From Rosa chinensis (Eukaryota > Streptophyta > Magnoliopsida > Rosales > Rosaceae): a stretch of 64,000 nucleotides of DNA. Shown here piece after piece: positions 54,774 through 64,000 of this stretch. The translations under genes and the position numbers were made by a program. The stretch's first letter is position 1, and each line of letters starts with the position of its first letter. Below the pieces are notes generated by a model. The model saw only the letters and a program-made list of their open reading frames with translations. It was not told the origin of the DNA and ran no database searches. Location of the stretch: contig NC_037092.1 of NCBI RefSeq assembly GCF_002994745.2, positions 22,283,001-22,347,000 on the forward strand, read 5' to 3'.

Positions 54774-57044
54774 ATGCAATCGCCGTTGTCATTTTCAGAC
54801 GATTATGCCTCCGTTTTTCAGCAACAGATCCGAGCTTTCAGGTTCTCTTCCTCCTAACCCATCATCTTTTCTATCATCTGCTTTCTTTCACAAATGTGAT
54901 CGTTATCCGTCTCCATTTGAGAAACAAATTTTACGATTTCATTTACTAGTGTTTGCTATTATATATATCGATCTTGGGTTTTGCATGCATAGGCCTTTGT
55001 TTTATGTCTAGTTCTTATTTTATTTTCATCATAGAAATTTTAGAAATGGGTGAAAAGGGATTTATGCTTTCTTTGCAGAATAGGACATGTATAAAAATCC
55101 AGGTGCAGAACTAAGATTCCAAATTTAGGTCAAAATTATACAATATTATTTTGATGACCGTGTCAATAATATTGAATATTTTGATACTATGGGATCAGTT
55201 TTCAGTTTTCATTGAGAAGAATATTCAGATCAGCATAGTTTGCTTTTTATGTTTAGAGCTGGGCAAATGGTGTAGTGTGAAAATCTCTCTGTGAAATTAG
55301 CTAAAAAATTATTTAAACTACGCGTTGTAATAGCAAAGATTGGATCTTGACAATTTGTCGTAAAACCCATCAGGGAAAAGCTGGATTTGGAGTGCAAGAG
55401 TAGAGTGATAGTTGAGGATAGGATCAGTCAACTACCGGATGGTGTTCTTCGTCACATACTTTCCTTTGTTCCGACAAAGTATGCTGTGAGAACCAGCATA
55501 TTGTCTACAAGATGGAAGGACATGTGGACTTGTGTTCCCTATCTGTATTTAACCGACTTACAGTTCTCTTCCTCTGCTGATTTCATAGAGTTTGTTGATC
55601 GAGCACTTCTTGTTCGCGATTCAGCAGCCATTCAAAAATTCCATCTTGATTTCAATAATTGTCATGCTGAGGATTTGTATCGTATTGGTGGTTGGATACA
55701 AACTGCCGTCATGTGTAATGTTGTGGAGCTAGATCTTTCTGTTTATTCAGATGCAGAAGAGATGCTTGAGTTGCCCGAGAGTCTTTTGACTTGCAAAACA
55801 CTAGAGGCTTTGAAGCTGCGGTCAAATAGTATCAAAATTCCTACATCAGGGTGTTGCCCAAAGCTCAAGTTCCTCTATGTTAAGTTTTCTTATCCTGATA
55901 ATGACTCGATGGATTTTTCTCAGTTCCCTGCGCTTGAATATTTGAGAATAGGTGGATCACTTGGATACAATGGTTTTAGTTTCAACATCTCTGTGCCAGA
56001 ACTGAAGAGTTTAAGGATAAGTTTAGAACCTAGAGATCTTGGTGAACCATGGAATTTTCTCATAAATGCCCCAAAACTTGAAAAGCTTGATGTCAGTGAG
56101 GGATTTTTGTCAAATTATACCTTCGAGAGTACAAAATCTCTAGTCGAAGCCAGTATTGATATCATTACCTTGGACGATGATGAAAGCGATGCCTCTGCTA
56201 ACCGTGCAACTAAGTTTCTGGCTGGAATTTCCGGTGTTAAATGTCTGACTCTTTCATCTCCTTTCTCTATGGTGAGTATATATCTCATCCCTTGCACCAT
56301 ACCATTATCTATTTAGTCTTTTTCCTTTTTATCATGTTTATAATTTTCTTCTCCTTTCTCTAATCATAGTATTTATAACAGAAAGCCGTTTTTTCCTTTG
56401 GCAATTAGTGATTCGTAATGGTATATTATTGCATAAGCAAATTTTTAATTCCTTGATGAGTTTCTGTTTTGATTAATTCTTTATCTTTAATGCAGGCTTG
56501 CTCTATGCCTGTCTTTGAGAATTTGAGCAAATTGACGCTACTTCGTGATGGTCACTGGTGGAAAATTCTAATGAAGTTTCTCGATAGATCACCTAATATA
56601 GAATCTTTTGTCATAAACCATGAGTCTTATCCACCCACCCGCTATCTTGCTGGGGAGGAAGAGATGGTGATTGACCTTTCAGGCTGCAGGAGGAACCCAG
56701 ATTATGTAGAAGTGCTGTACTGGAGTCCACCAGAGTCTGTTCCCAAGTGTTTGTTGTCATCCCTCAAGACTATCACCATAAAGGGGTTCAAAGGAAAGGA
56801 GTTCTTTGGATATCTAGATGAGATGGAATTGATTAAGTATCTGTTAAAGAATTGTCTGGTTCTGGAGAAGATGACTATTTATACTCCTGGTCTATGTTGG
56901 GGTACACAAGAAGAATTCTATAATGAAATTTCAGAAGCTGAATGGGGTTCAAAGGCTGTTCAAGTTCAAATGATCAAGAAGGAATTTTATAGGGCTGATG
57001 GATTCTATAGTTTTAGAGCTAAAAGTGTCTACTCCGACGATTAA
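54774..57044 (+). CDS. F-box/LRR/FBD protein, locus 8 (3 exons, 504 aa)
   Basis: Exons 54774-54841, 55374-56271 and 56496-57044; total 1515 bases. The F-box exon has CTG (55381-55383) where loci 2, 4 and 6 have ATG, so the real start must lie upstream. Exon 1 (MQSPLSFSDDYASVFQQQ...) ends in AG|GT and joins in frame at CAG|GGAAAAG to give ...RAFREKLDLECK. The same exon, also 68 bases, exists in locus 9. Then F-box EDRISQLPDGVLRHILSFV...RTSILSTRWKDMW, SSADFIEFVDRAL, LRR-like repeats, FBD WSPPESVPKCLLSSLKTITIKGF and KYLLKNCLVLEKMTI, and a C-terminal tail of about 20 residues not seen in the neighbours. Complete. Predicted SCF substrate receptor. Confidence 0.87.
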
Positions 57045-58341
57045 TTAGTCGCTGGAAACTACCAGTTTAATCCCCTTTCTTTCGTTTTTCTCTCTGTTCA
57101 TCTTATGTCTTTTATCGGTGGTAGGCTGGTAGCCAATCTTAAACAAACTTGGATATGCTATCTTATGTCTTATGTCCTCTGCCTCTGGAATATATGTGTT
57201 AGCAAATATGATTGTGTTTTATGTCTCGCTAAAAATACTATTTATTAAAGTGAATTTCATCCTATGCGCAATATCTTGCGTTTCGTCTTTTAACTGTCTT
57301 TGTAAGATCATACGTTCTTGTCAAAGAAGGTTGTGTTATTAGTGCAAAAACAGCATACGAAAACTACTGAGAGTCAACATGTGAAAGGATACAAAAGGTT
57401 ACATCCAATAAAATGCTTGTATTTTTTCCAACTTGAATAGCATCCCATGGAATTAACAGTTCAGTATATCAGTACTCTTCTAATTTGTTATCTATGTTGG
57501 ACTCTGTGTGAAATCCTTGAGGTGATCAAGTGTCAGATTGCTTCCAGTTGCTGCTGCTAGGGCCTTAAGCACTAACTAAAGAATCCCAAGTGAAGCACCT
57601 AATCAAATTGGCTATAAAAATGGCTGGTCCATTGACAAAAGTCTGAACTGTATTTCGGCAAATGTAAAACTTGGTTGAAAGCAAAATTTGGTTGACCAAG
57701 TTTACAAAATTAGAAAAGAGTGACCAAGATTTAGGCAAGATGATCTTAAATTTAAACAACCACAAATTTTGTATTCTTTCACACTGACAAAATAAGTTTA
57801 GATTATTGCTTCTCAAGCTTCCTAACAATGCACAATATAAGTATCTCTTTTTAATTCGTTCTGGACTATCAACGAAAAATATGACATTGTCATAACACTC
57901 AATAGCAGATATTATAGATTTGTATGCAAAAGTTTGATCCTCTTTCAAATGATGAATTGCATAGCTGTCTTCTTGAGGAATTAATTGAAAATTCATCTTG
58001 TATTAGCCTTGGCATTGAAGAATCTTCACCACCTTGAGTCATTTCTGGCAAATCATAATCTATAAAACATTGGAGAAAACATTGTGCCTATCTAGAAGAT
58101 GAATTTGCAATCGTTCCCTACTGGAAACATTCGATTAATCACATATTTAAATGCTCTCCTCAATAATTAAAACAAAAAATGAACATACTTTGGTATCAAA
58201 AACAAAACAAAATATAAATAAAACACACAATGAATACATGTGAGCCATTCATGTAGCAAACAGCCTAACAAGACATTAATTAAATCCAAGTATGAATGAC
58301 TAGTCGATTTGACATTATTCAAAAAAAGAAAAAAATCGATT
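57045..58341. other. Intergenic region after locus 8
   Basis: No gene is assigned. A 143-residue minus-strand open frame (57565-57996) has no domain I recognise and no conserved neighbours; I leave it uncalled. Confidence 0.45.
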
Positions 58342-58359
58342 AAATCCTTAGAATAAGTG

Positions 58360-58472
58360 CCTAGCATCATTTGGTCTAGTGGCATAGTCTCCCCTTCATA
58401 AGTGAGTAGTTGTGAGTTTGATTCACGAAAAACTAACTATAGCATTTGAGTTATTTATCTGAGAAAAAAAAA
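58360..58472 (+). mobile_element. tRNA-derived SINE (about 110 bp), separated from its right flank by a LINE
   Basis: Contains an A-box-like TTGGTCTAGTGGCATAGT and a B-box-like GAGTTTGATTCAC, and ends in an A-run. Its 18-bp target duplication AAATCCTTAGAATAAGTG lies at 58342-58359 on the left and at 62715-62732 on the right; the LINE sits in between. Confidence 0.85.
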
Positions 58473-58524
58473 TCCTTTTTTTTTTTAATCAAATTTGACA
58501 GCCCTTTATTGAAATGAGAAATGT

Positions 58525-58980
58525 TCAAACATTGCAAAGCTCTGCTGCAATAGCAGAGTGAAGAAAAGCGGGAGTAGAAAAATAAAAAGAATCCTGCCTA
58601 AGAGTGCAGGCGTGTGCTGCTAACGTATGCGCAACTATATTGCCTTTCCTGCTAACATAGGACACACTGATACCCATCAACGTTTCCAACAAGTTGCACA
58701 CATCATCATAGATTCTTCCCAACACCGATGTATTTGAAGAAATGTGTTGTGTGAGTTGCCGCTTCACTTCCTACGCATCAGTCTCCAAAATAGCCGGTAT
58801 TAGAGCATGATCAGCTGCAAACTCCACAACTCTCTTGCAAGCAAGAATTTCTGCATGTTCCAGTGATATAAGACCACTAAGAGGACATGCCCCCCCAGCC
58901 AACATATGACCCAATTCATTACGAAACACAAAACCAAGACCCCTCCTTCCTGGTAATGTGGTTAAACGATCCATCTACAT
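58525..58980 (-). pseudogene. LINE RNase H domain
   Basis: Two minus-strand stretches (58771-58980 and 58525-58767) separated by a stop. They have the plant LINE RNase H features: INVDGSF just upstream (in the frame of the previous part), RNELGHMLAGGA, EHAEILACKRV (Glu), ETDA (Asp), and RKGNIVAHTLAAHA near the end. A frameshift joins it to the reverse-transcriptase part. Confidence 0.85.
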
Positions 58981-60658
58981 TGATCTTCAAAAAACCAAAT
59001 GCAGGTGCACACCACCGAACTACTCGAGCTCTGCTAGTATGGGAATGAGTTTGTTTCAGATTATGAAACCTGAACTCCTGAAGTCTTGATGCAAGAAGGC
59101 TACTAACATCACAAGCGGCAGTGTTTTTTTGGTTCCACACTCTCTCATTGCGCTCCTTCCAAACTCCCCATAAAAGAAACATAAGCTCCCCAAAATTACT
59201 CAAAGACAATTCCGTAGCACTGAAACTCATCCAAGCAAGTAAATCGCTCTGTACCACCTGTGGGTTATACCACACCTGCTTCAGAATGGCCCTGGATTGC
59301 ACTAATTCCTTCGTAAAGGGACAGTCCCTGCACAAATGGAATGTCATCTCCCTGTGAGTCTCACACAGCACACAAAGCTCCGAGTCCAAAACTACTCTTT
59401 TTAAAGCCAGGCTCTCTAGAAAAGGTAATATATCCAGGCAGACCCTCCAAATATGGATCTTAGCCTTGCTTGGAATCGAAGCCTGCCATAATTTCTTCCA
59501 AAACGATGCTCCCACTGGTAGTGTCATAGGACTATAGCTCGAAGAATGGGCAAAAGCAGACCTATAAGCATATTTAACTAAAAATTTACCATCTCTTGAC
59601 AACTTCCAACTCAATCTGTCCACCACACGACGTCTACTCAAAGGAATCGCTGTGATCAACGTGGCTTCTTCCCTTGAAAATAACCTGTCAATTAACCCAA
59701 CATTCCAGCCCCCAGTACCCAACATCAAGTCACATACTTTGTGAACCTCCTCTACAGCCAGTCTTGATCCCGTAGGCTTCCCAGAGAGCGAAGCGGGAAC
59801 CCAATTGTCCGAGAACACAAAAATACTAGCGCCATCCCCTACTTGCCAACAATAGTTACTCTGTAAAAATGTTTTAGTGGAAACAATGCTCCTCCATGAA
59901 AATGATGGGGACTCATGAGGTAATGCATCCCAGAAGGAGCCAGTTGGGAAATATTTCGCCTTGTAGAGGCGAGCAACAAGTGAAGAAGGGTTGTTGAGCA
60001 CTCGCCAAGCTTGTTTTGCCAACATTGCTGTGTTAAAATTAGAAAGGCTACGGAAACCTAGTCCACCTTCCTCCTTCGGATTACATAAAGCATCCCATTT
60101 CTTCCAATGAATTTTCCGTTTATCCAAAGTGCTGCCCCACCAAAACCGTGCCCACATCTGTTCCAAGTCCTCACAAAAGCTTTTGGTCAGTTCAAAGACA
60201 CTCATGGCATATGTGGGTAGCGCATGAGCCACCACTCTGATGAGGATATCCTTACCAGCAACGCTTAACAACTTCCCCTGCCAGCCAGCTAGTTTCTTGG
60301 CCAATCTGTCTTTTATATATTGAAAAGTTGAAGTTTTCTTGCGTCCCACGTATGTGGGTAACCCCAAATACTTTTTATGCAAAGCCACTACTTCAACGCC
60401 CAAAAAATCTGACACTTCCTCTTGCATCTCGACAGTCACATTCTTACTAAAGACTACGGAGCTTTTACTAAAGTTAATAAGTTGCCCCGACGCTGTTCCA
60501 TAGGTTTCAAAGACATCCTGTAGCTCATAAAAAGCCTCCAATGAAGCCTGAGCATAGATCATACTATCATCCGCAAACAATAAATGGTTTACTAGAGGAG
60601 CCTCAGGACAAACTCCAATTCCTGGTAACAATCCTGCAGATTGTTTTTGTTTTAACAA
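58919..60658 (-). pseudogene. LINE reverse transcriptase, C-terminal two thirds
   Basis: Contains the catalytic box LLFADDSMIYAQ (FADD), LPTYVGRKK, the ILIRVVAHALPTYAMS segment, the W-x-x-G-x-x-L-D-K-R-K-I-H-W-x-x-W motif, NPKEEGGLGFRSL, and the C-terminal zinc-binding region (FWKKLWQASIPSKAKIHIW...CVLCETHREMTFHLCRDC). The catalytic aspartates are kept. The product starts after an in-frame stop just upstream, so it is only part of the protein. Confidence 0.92.
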
Positions 60659-60676
60659 AGCGGAGAAACCTTCAAC

Positions 60677-61470
60677 TCAAATGAGAAATAGATAGGGGGA
60701 CAAAGGATCCCCTTGTCGGAGTCCTCTGCTAGGTGTGAGATAGCCCCTTGGTTTACCCCTCACCAGAAAAGAGTATCTAACGATACTGACACATTGCATA
60801 ATCATATGAATCCAGCATGGAGCAAAACCAAAGCGATGCATAACCTTTTCCAAAAAACCCACTCCATTCTGTCGTAAGCTTTGCTCAGATCTAACTTCAA
60901 AGCCATGAACCCATCACTTCCATCCCTCTTGTTATGCACAAAATGAGCAATCTCGTTCGCAACCAGAATGTTATCAATGATCAATCTGCCTATAACAAAA
61001 GCACTCTGAAAAGGTGAAATCACAGAAGGTAGTACTACCTTTAATCTATTCGCAATTACCTTGGAATAGATTTTGTAAATAACATTACATAAAGCGATCG
61101 GTCTCAGATCAGACATATGTTCTGGATTGTTAATCTTGGGGATGAGACAAATATGAGTGAAATTGATTTTCTTAAGAAGCTGACCCGTCTGCAAAAAGCT
61201 TTGAACTGCCTCCAAGACATCACCTCCAATATGTTCCCAATAATGTTGAAAAAAGAGAGGAGGCATGCCATCTGGCCAGGGTGATGTAGTCGGGTACATC
61301 TGAAAAAGCGCACAACGTACTTCATCCTGAGTATAGGGTGAACAAAATTGACTGTTCATCTCTGGAGTTACCACCGGGGTAATAGCCTCCAAAGTCTTGT
61401 CTACAGCCTCATAATCAATCTCTGAAGCCATGAACATTTTAGCAAAGTAATTTGTGACGACCTCTGCCAT
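60677..61470 (-). pseudogene. LINE reverse transcriptase, N-terminal part
   Basis: Shows FCSPYTQDEVRCALFQM, SPWPDGMPPLFFQHYW, THICLIPKINNPEHMSDLRPIALCNVIYKI, QSAFVIGRLIIDNILVANE and [13 protein letters not shown] (first catalytic Asp in LDLSKAYD). A frameshift at about 60860 moves the reading into the frame at 60677-60862 ([29 protein letters not shown]), which ends in a stop before the FADD part. Confidence 0.92.
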
Positions 61471-62685
61471 CCCAGAATCATCATCATGCCATTGCCATCC
61501 TCATCAAACAAGCCTTGTAACATGTTTTTCCTCTTCCTATTCTCAGTCTTCCGGTGAAAATATCTCATATTACGATCCCCTTCCTTTAGCCAGGTAACCT
61601 TCGCTCTTTGTCGCCAAAACAACTCCTCCCGGTACAATAAAGATTGAAGCTTGTCCATCAAAGTTTTCTTTTCACCCTGCACTTCCACCGAAACTGGTAC
61701 TTCCAAAAGTTCCTCCAGTCTAGACCGAATCCCTCTCATCTGCAATTGTCTACCTCTAAACACTTGCTTCTGCCACCTATCAAGCTGCAATCTCGTATGC
61801 GCAATCTTCTTTGCCACACAAAACATAGGTGCTCCGGCGACATCCGTCCCCCAAGCCTCTTTCACAACACCGTCGCATTCAAGATGTTGCAACCAGAATG
61901 CCTCAAACTTGAAGCAGTGTTGCTTGGAACGCACAACTAGAGGGGCTGTGCTAGCCTTCAGGAGCAGAGGTACATGGTCGGAATCCGAAGGCGGGAGATG
62001 AAAGAGTTTAGAGTGTCCAAACAAATCAAACTAAGATGGAGTGCAAACCTCTCGATCTAGACGCAACAGAGTCTCAGAATTCCACCAAGTGGCCATGGCG
62101 CCATGGAATCCTAAGTCTAACAAATCGCAGTAGCCTAAAGCCTCTCATTTGGCTTTCCGCTCAAATGGGACTAGAAATCTTCTCCCCATTGTTCAAAATT
62201 TCGTTGAAATCTCCTATCACAATCCAGGGTAGAGAGTCTAGATCAGAAAGATCACGTAACAATTGCCATGAACGATCTCTTTCACTCGTTCTGGCATAAC
62301 CCTAGAAACCGGTTACCCTCCAAGAAGGAGAGCCAGACTCCTCAATCACCACGGCGTCCATGTGATGTGCCGACGTCGTCCCAACATTCAGATGCACATC
62401 GTCATTCCAAAACAACCCTAGGCCACCAGCTTGGCCTTCACTGAAAACAGCCTTCGCATTAACAAACCCTAGTGTCTTGCGTAGGTTTTCAAAATCTCCT
62501 TCTCTGCTTATCTTCGTCTCACATAAAAAGACGATCTGAGGACGATTCTGAGAAATCAAATCCTTCAACGCCCTTGTTGTGGCATCATTGTAGATACCTC
62601 TGCAGTTCCAACTAAGCAAATCCAAATCCATGGACGCCAGATTTGGCTTTCTAGCCCTAGAAAGTATTCCCAGTGCCGAGAGCAA
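61401..62685 (-). pseudogene. LINE endonuclease and linker
   Basis: The apurinic-type endonuclease begins near MDLDLLSWNCRGI (62632) and includes IVFLCETKI. A TAG interrupts it at about 62300; the next open part contains WIVIGDFNEIL (catalytic Asp and Asn), followed by further stops near 62160 and 62035. The linker 61401-62024 (FGHSKLFHLPPSDSDHVPLLL...WLKEGDRNMRYFH) is the usual link to the reverse transcriptase. Confidence 0.88.
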
Positions 62686-62732
62686 CTAGGTCACAGAAAT
62701 TACTATTTAAAAAAAAATCCTTAGAATAAGTG

Positions 62733-63217
62733 ATAAATTTTGATTTAATTGAATGAGTTGGTCAGTCATTGATCTCAAAGAAGAGGAAGCAAACTAGTGA
62801 ATTGAAGGTGCTTCAATTGAGGAGGTGAAGGCAATGTTTCACCTCTTCCCCTTAGTAATGTGTACATATTGCCCTAGGAAATGTAATAAGGAAGCGCACT
62901 CTTTAGCTAGGCACACGCTTTTGTTTCCTGCTTTTCATGTTGGGGTAGAGGATGGACCACAATGGCTATCCAATGTACTCATATATTACTAATGTAACTA
63001 TCTAATTGCTTAATATATGCAATGTTTCCTTTCTCAAAAAAAAAAATTGAATGAGTTGGTAAAGAGTGCGGTTTAAATGTATGAGCCCATTCGGTATAAG
63101 ATACTGGGCCACTAAAGCTCAACATAGCGCTCACATTTATACGCTGTAAATCTGTAAGAGTGCATGTGGAGGTTTTCGCCTTCAGTATTCAGAGTTGCAG
63201 TCACAAAGATTGTGAAA
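62733..63217 (+). promoter_or_regulatory. Upstream region of locus 9
   Basis: An A-run lies at 63037-63046. From about 63080 it resembles the upstream block of locus 8 (AGCCCATTCGG...GGGCCACTA, ATAGCGCTCACATT versus ATGGCGCGCAAAT). No other gene is seen. Confidence 0.5.
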
Positions 63218-64000
63218 ATGTCTTTGGAGCTCTCATTCGCAGAGGACTATGCTTTCGTTTTTCAGCAGCAAATTCGATCTTTCAGGTACTTCTCTTCTTT
63301 GTCATATTTTGGTTCCCAAAGAAACTGAGAAAATAAAAAGGAATAGAATTAGGATTCACATCCGAACCCTGGCCTATTTTTGTACTGCGTATATCTGGAT
63401 ACACACACACAAACACACTTATTGTTGTATCCATAATAAAATTTGAGAATGAAATCCAAGTCCATCAATGAAATTTGATAAATGAAATCCAAGGATTTCA
63501 TTTGAAGGAGAAATTTTCTATTATATTGATTTTGACGTTTTCATGCATTGACAAATAGTTCATGTGTAATTGTTACTTATTTTGTTTCATTTTCATAAAA
63601 AAATTTGAGAATGGTGTAGAGAGATTTCCTGTAGTTTCATTGTTTCATCTGATTCAGTTTCTGTTATCAGAAAGAAAAAAAATATATATTAAAATCTCTG
63701 TGAATTTAGCTTACAAAAATTACTTACACAACTCCAATGTCATAGCAAAGGTTGGAACTTAACAACTTGTCTTGAAACCCCATCAGGGAAAAACTGGTTT
63801 TGGAATCCAAGATTCGAGCAAGACAGGAGGATAGGATCAGTGAATTACCAAATGCTGTTCTTTGTCACATACTTTCCTTTGTTCCAACAACAAAACATGT
63901 TGTGAGAACCAGTGTTTTATCTACAAGGTGGAAGAACATTTGGGCTTATGTTCCGAATTTGTACCTGGATGATGACGAGTTCTCCTCATCTGCTGATTTT
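63218..64000 (+). CDS. F-box/LRR/FBD protein, locus 9 (5' part, continues past window)
   Basis: Exon 1, 63218-63285 (68 bases), encodes MSLELSFAEDYAFVFQQQ... and ends AG|GTACTT. Exon 2 starts at 63787 after CCATCAG, giving SFREKLVLESK and then the F-box EDRISELPNAVLCHILSFV...RTSVLSTRWKNIW and SSADF at the window edge. CTG stands at the usual ATG position, as in locus 8, and the frame needs exon 1. The intron is 501 bases. The rest of the gene is outside the window; nothing in the visible part is broken. Confidence 0.85.

Larger units (their letters stand above)
58476..62708 (-). mobile_element. L1-type LINE, 5' truncated, with RNase H domain
   Basis: On the minus strand the order is endonuclease, reverse transcriptase, zinc-binding reverse-transcriptase C-region and RNase H, then a poly(A) tail (T-run 58476-58486 on the plus strand). 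A 12-bp duplication AAAAAAAAATCC flanks it (58464-58475 and 62709-62720). ORF1 (the gag-like protein) is absent because the element begins just before the endonuclease. At least six stops or frameshifts make it inactive. Confidence 0.93.

Noticed and set aside
55381..55389. CTG or TTG start for locus 8
   Set aside because: A 68-base upstream exon with ATG joins in frame and is conserved in locus 9, so a non-ATG start is not needed.
57565..57996. 143-residue minus-strand frame
   Set aside because: No known domain, AT-rich, isolated; could be chance. Kept as unassigned.
59121..59357. Plus-strand open frame over the LINE
   Set aside because: Antisense shadow of the reverse-transcriptase coding sequence.

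Overview
This window reads as a plant nuclear chromosome, from a eudicot. The evidence is spliced genes with GT-AG introns, a plant-type intron-containing tRNA-Met gene, tRNA-derived SINEs, and plant Copia, Ty3, LINE, MULE, hAT and PIF/Harbinger transposons. The F-box/LRR/FBD genes and the repeat types would fit Rosaceae, but that assignment is an inference with low confidence. There is no bacterial-style operon and no CRISPR array.

The single-copy content is essentially one tandem cluster of nine F-box/LRR/FBD loci, all on the plus strand. In order: locus 1 (13998-17918, pseudogene broken by a solo LTR and an hAT-like insert), locus 2 (28459-30589, intact, 3 exons), locus 3 (32285-33915, two frameshifts), locus 4 (36808-38458, intact), locus 5 (40160-41660, F-box lost), locus 6 (46496-48308, intact), locus 7 (49876-51508, pseudogene), locus 8 (54774-57044, intact, with a previously easy-to-miss 5' coding exon) and locus 9 (63218 to the window end, partial, same 5' exon). 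The intact ones encode candidate substrate receptors of SCF ubiquitin ligases. A tRNA-Met(CAU) gene with intron lies at 49565-49654.

The remainder is mostly nested mobile DNA. From left to right: a foldback MITE (170-353). A decayed Copia element (439-12568, TSD AAATG) that contains a hAT-type MITE (3800-4549) and a large non-coding LTR element (6226-11904, TSD ATATA) whose two LTRs differ by about 2 kb. The insertions in locus 1. A gutted Ty3-type element (18038-20139). A 2.8 kb solo LTR (20915-23745, TSD GTTTG). A nearly intact PIF/Harbinger element with a SANT-like gene and a DDE transposase carrying one stop codon (about 24110-27610). Two MULE-like elements sharing one 9-bp target sequence (34348-35190 and 35200-35999). 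A TRIM (39833-40140). A 3.3 kb MULE (41978-45295) containing a second MULE-like element, a SINE and a short fragment resembling plastid phosphoglycerate dehydrogenase. Further SINEs at 52574 and 58360. A truncated Copia LTR (53854-54119). A 5'-truncated LINE on the minus strand (58476-62708) inserted exactly at the 3' edge of a SINE.

I found no convincing new biochemical system. The best leads are the conserved extra 5' coding exon of loci 8 and 9, the shared-target double MULE insertion, the polypurine-tract-like repeats inside the non-coding LTR element, and the possible gene capture in the 3.3 kb MULE.
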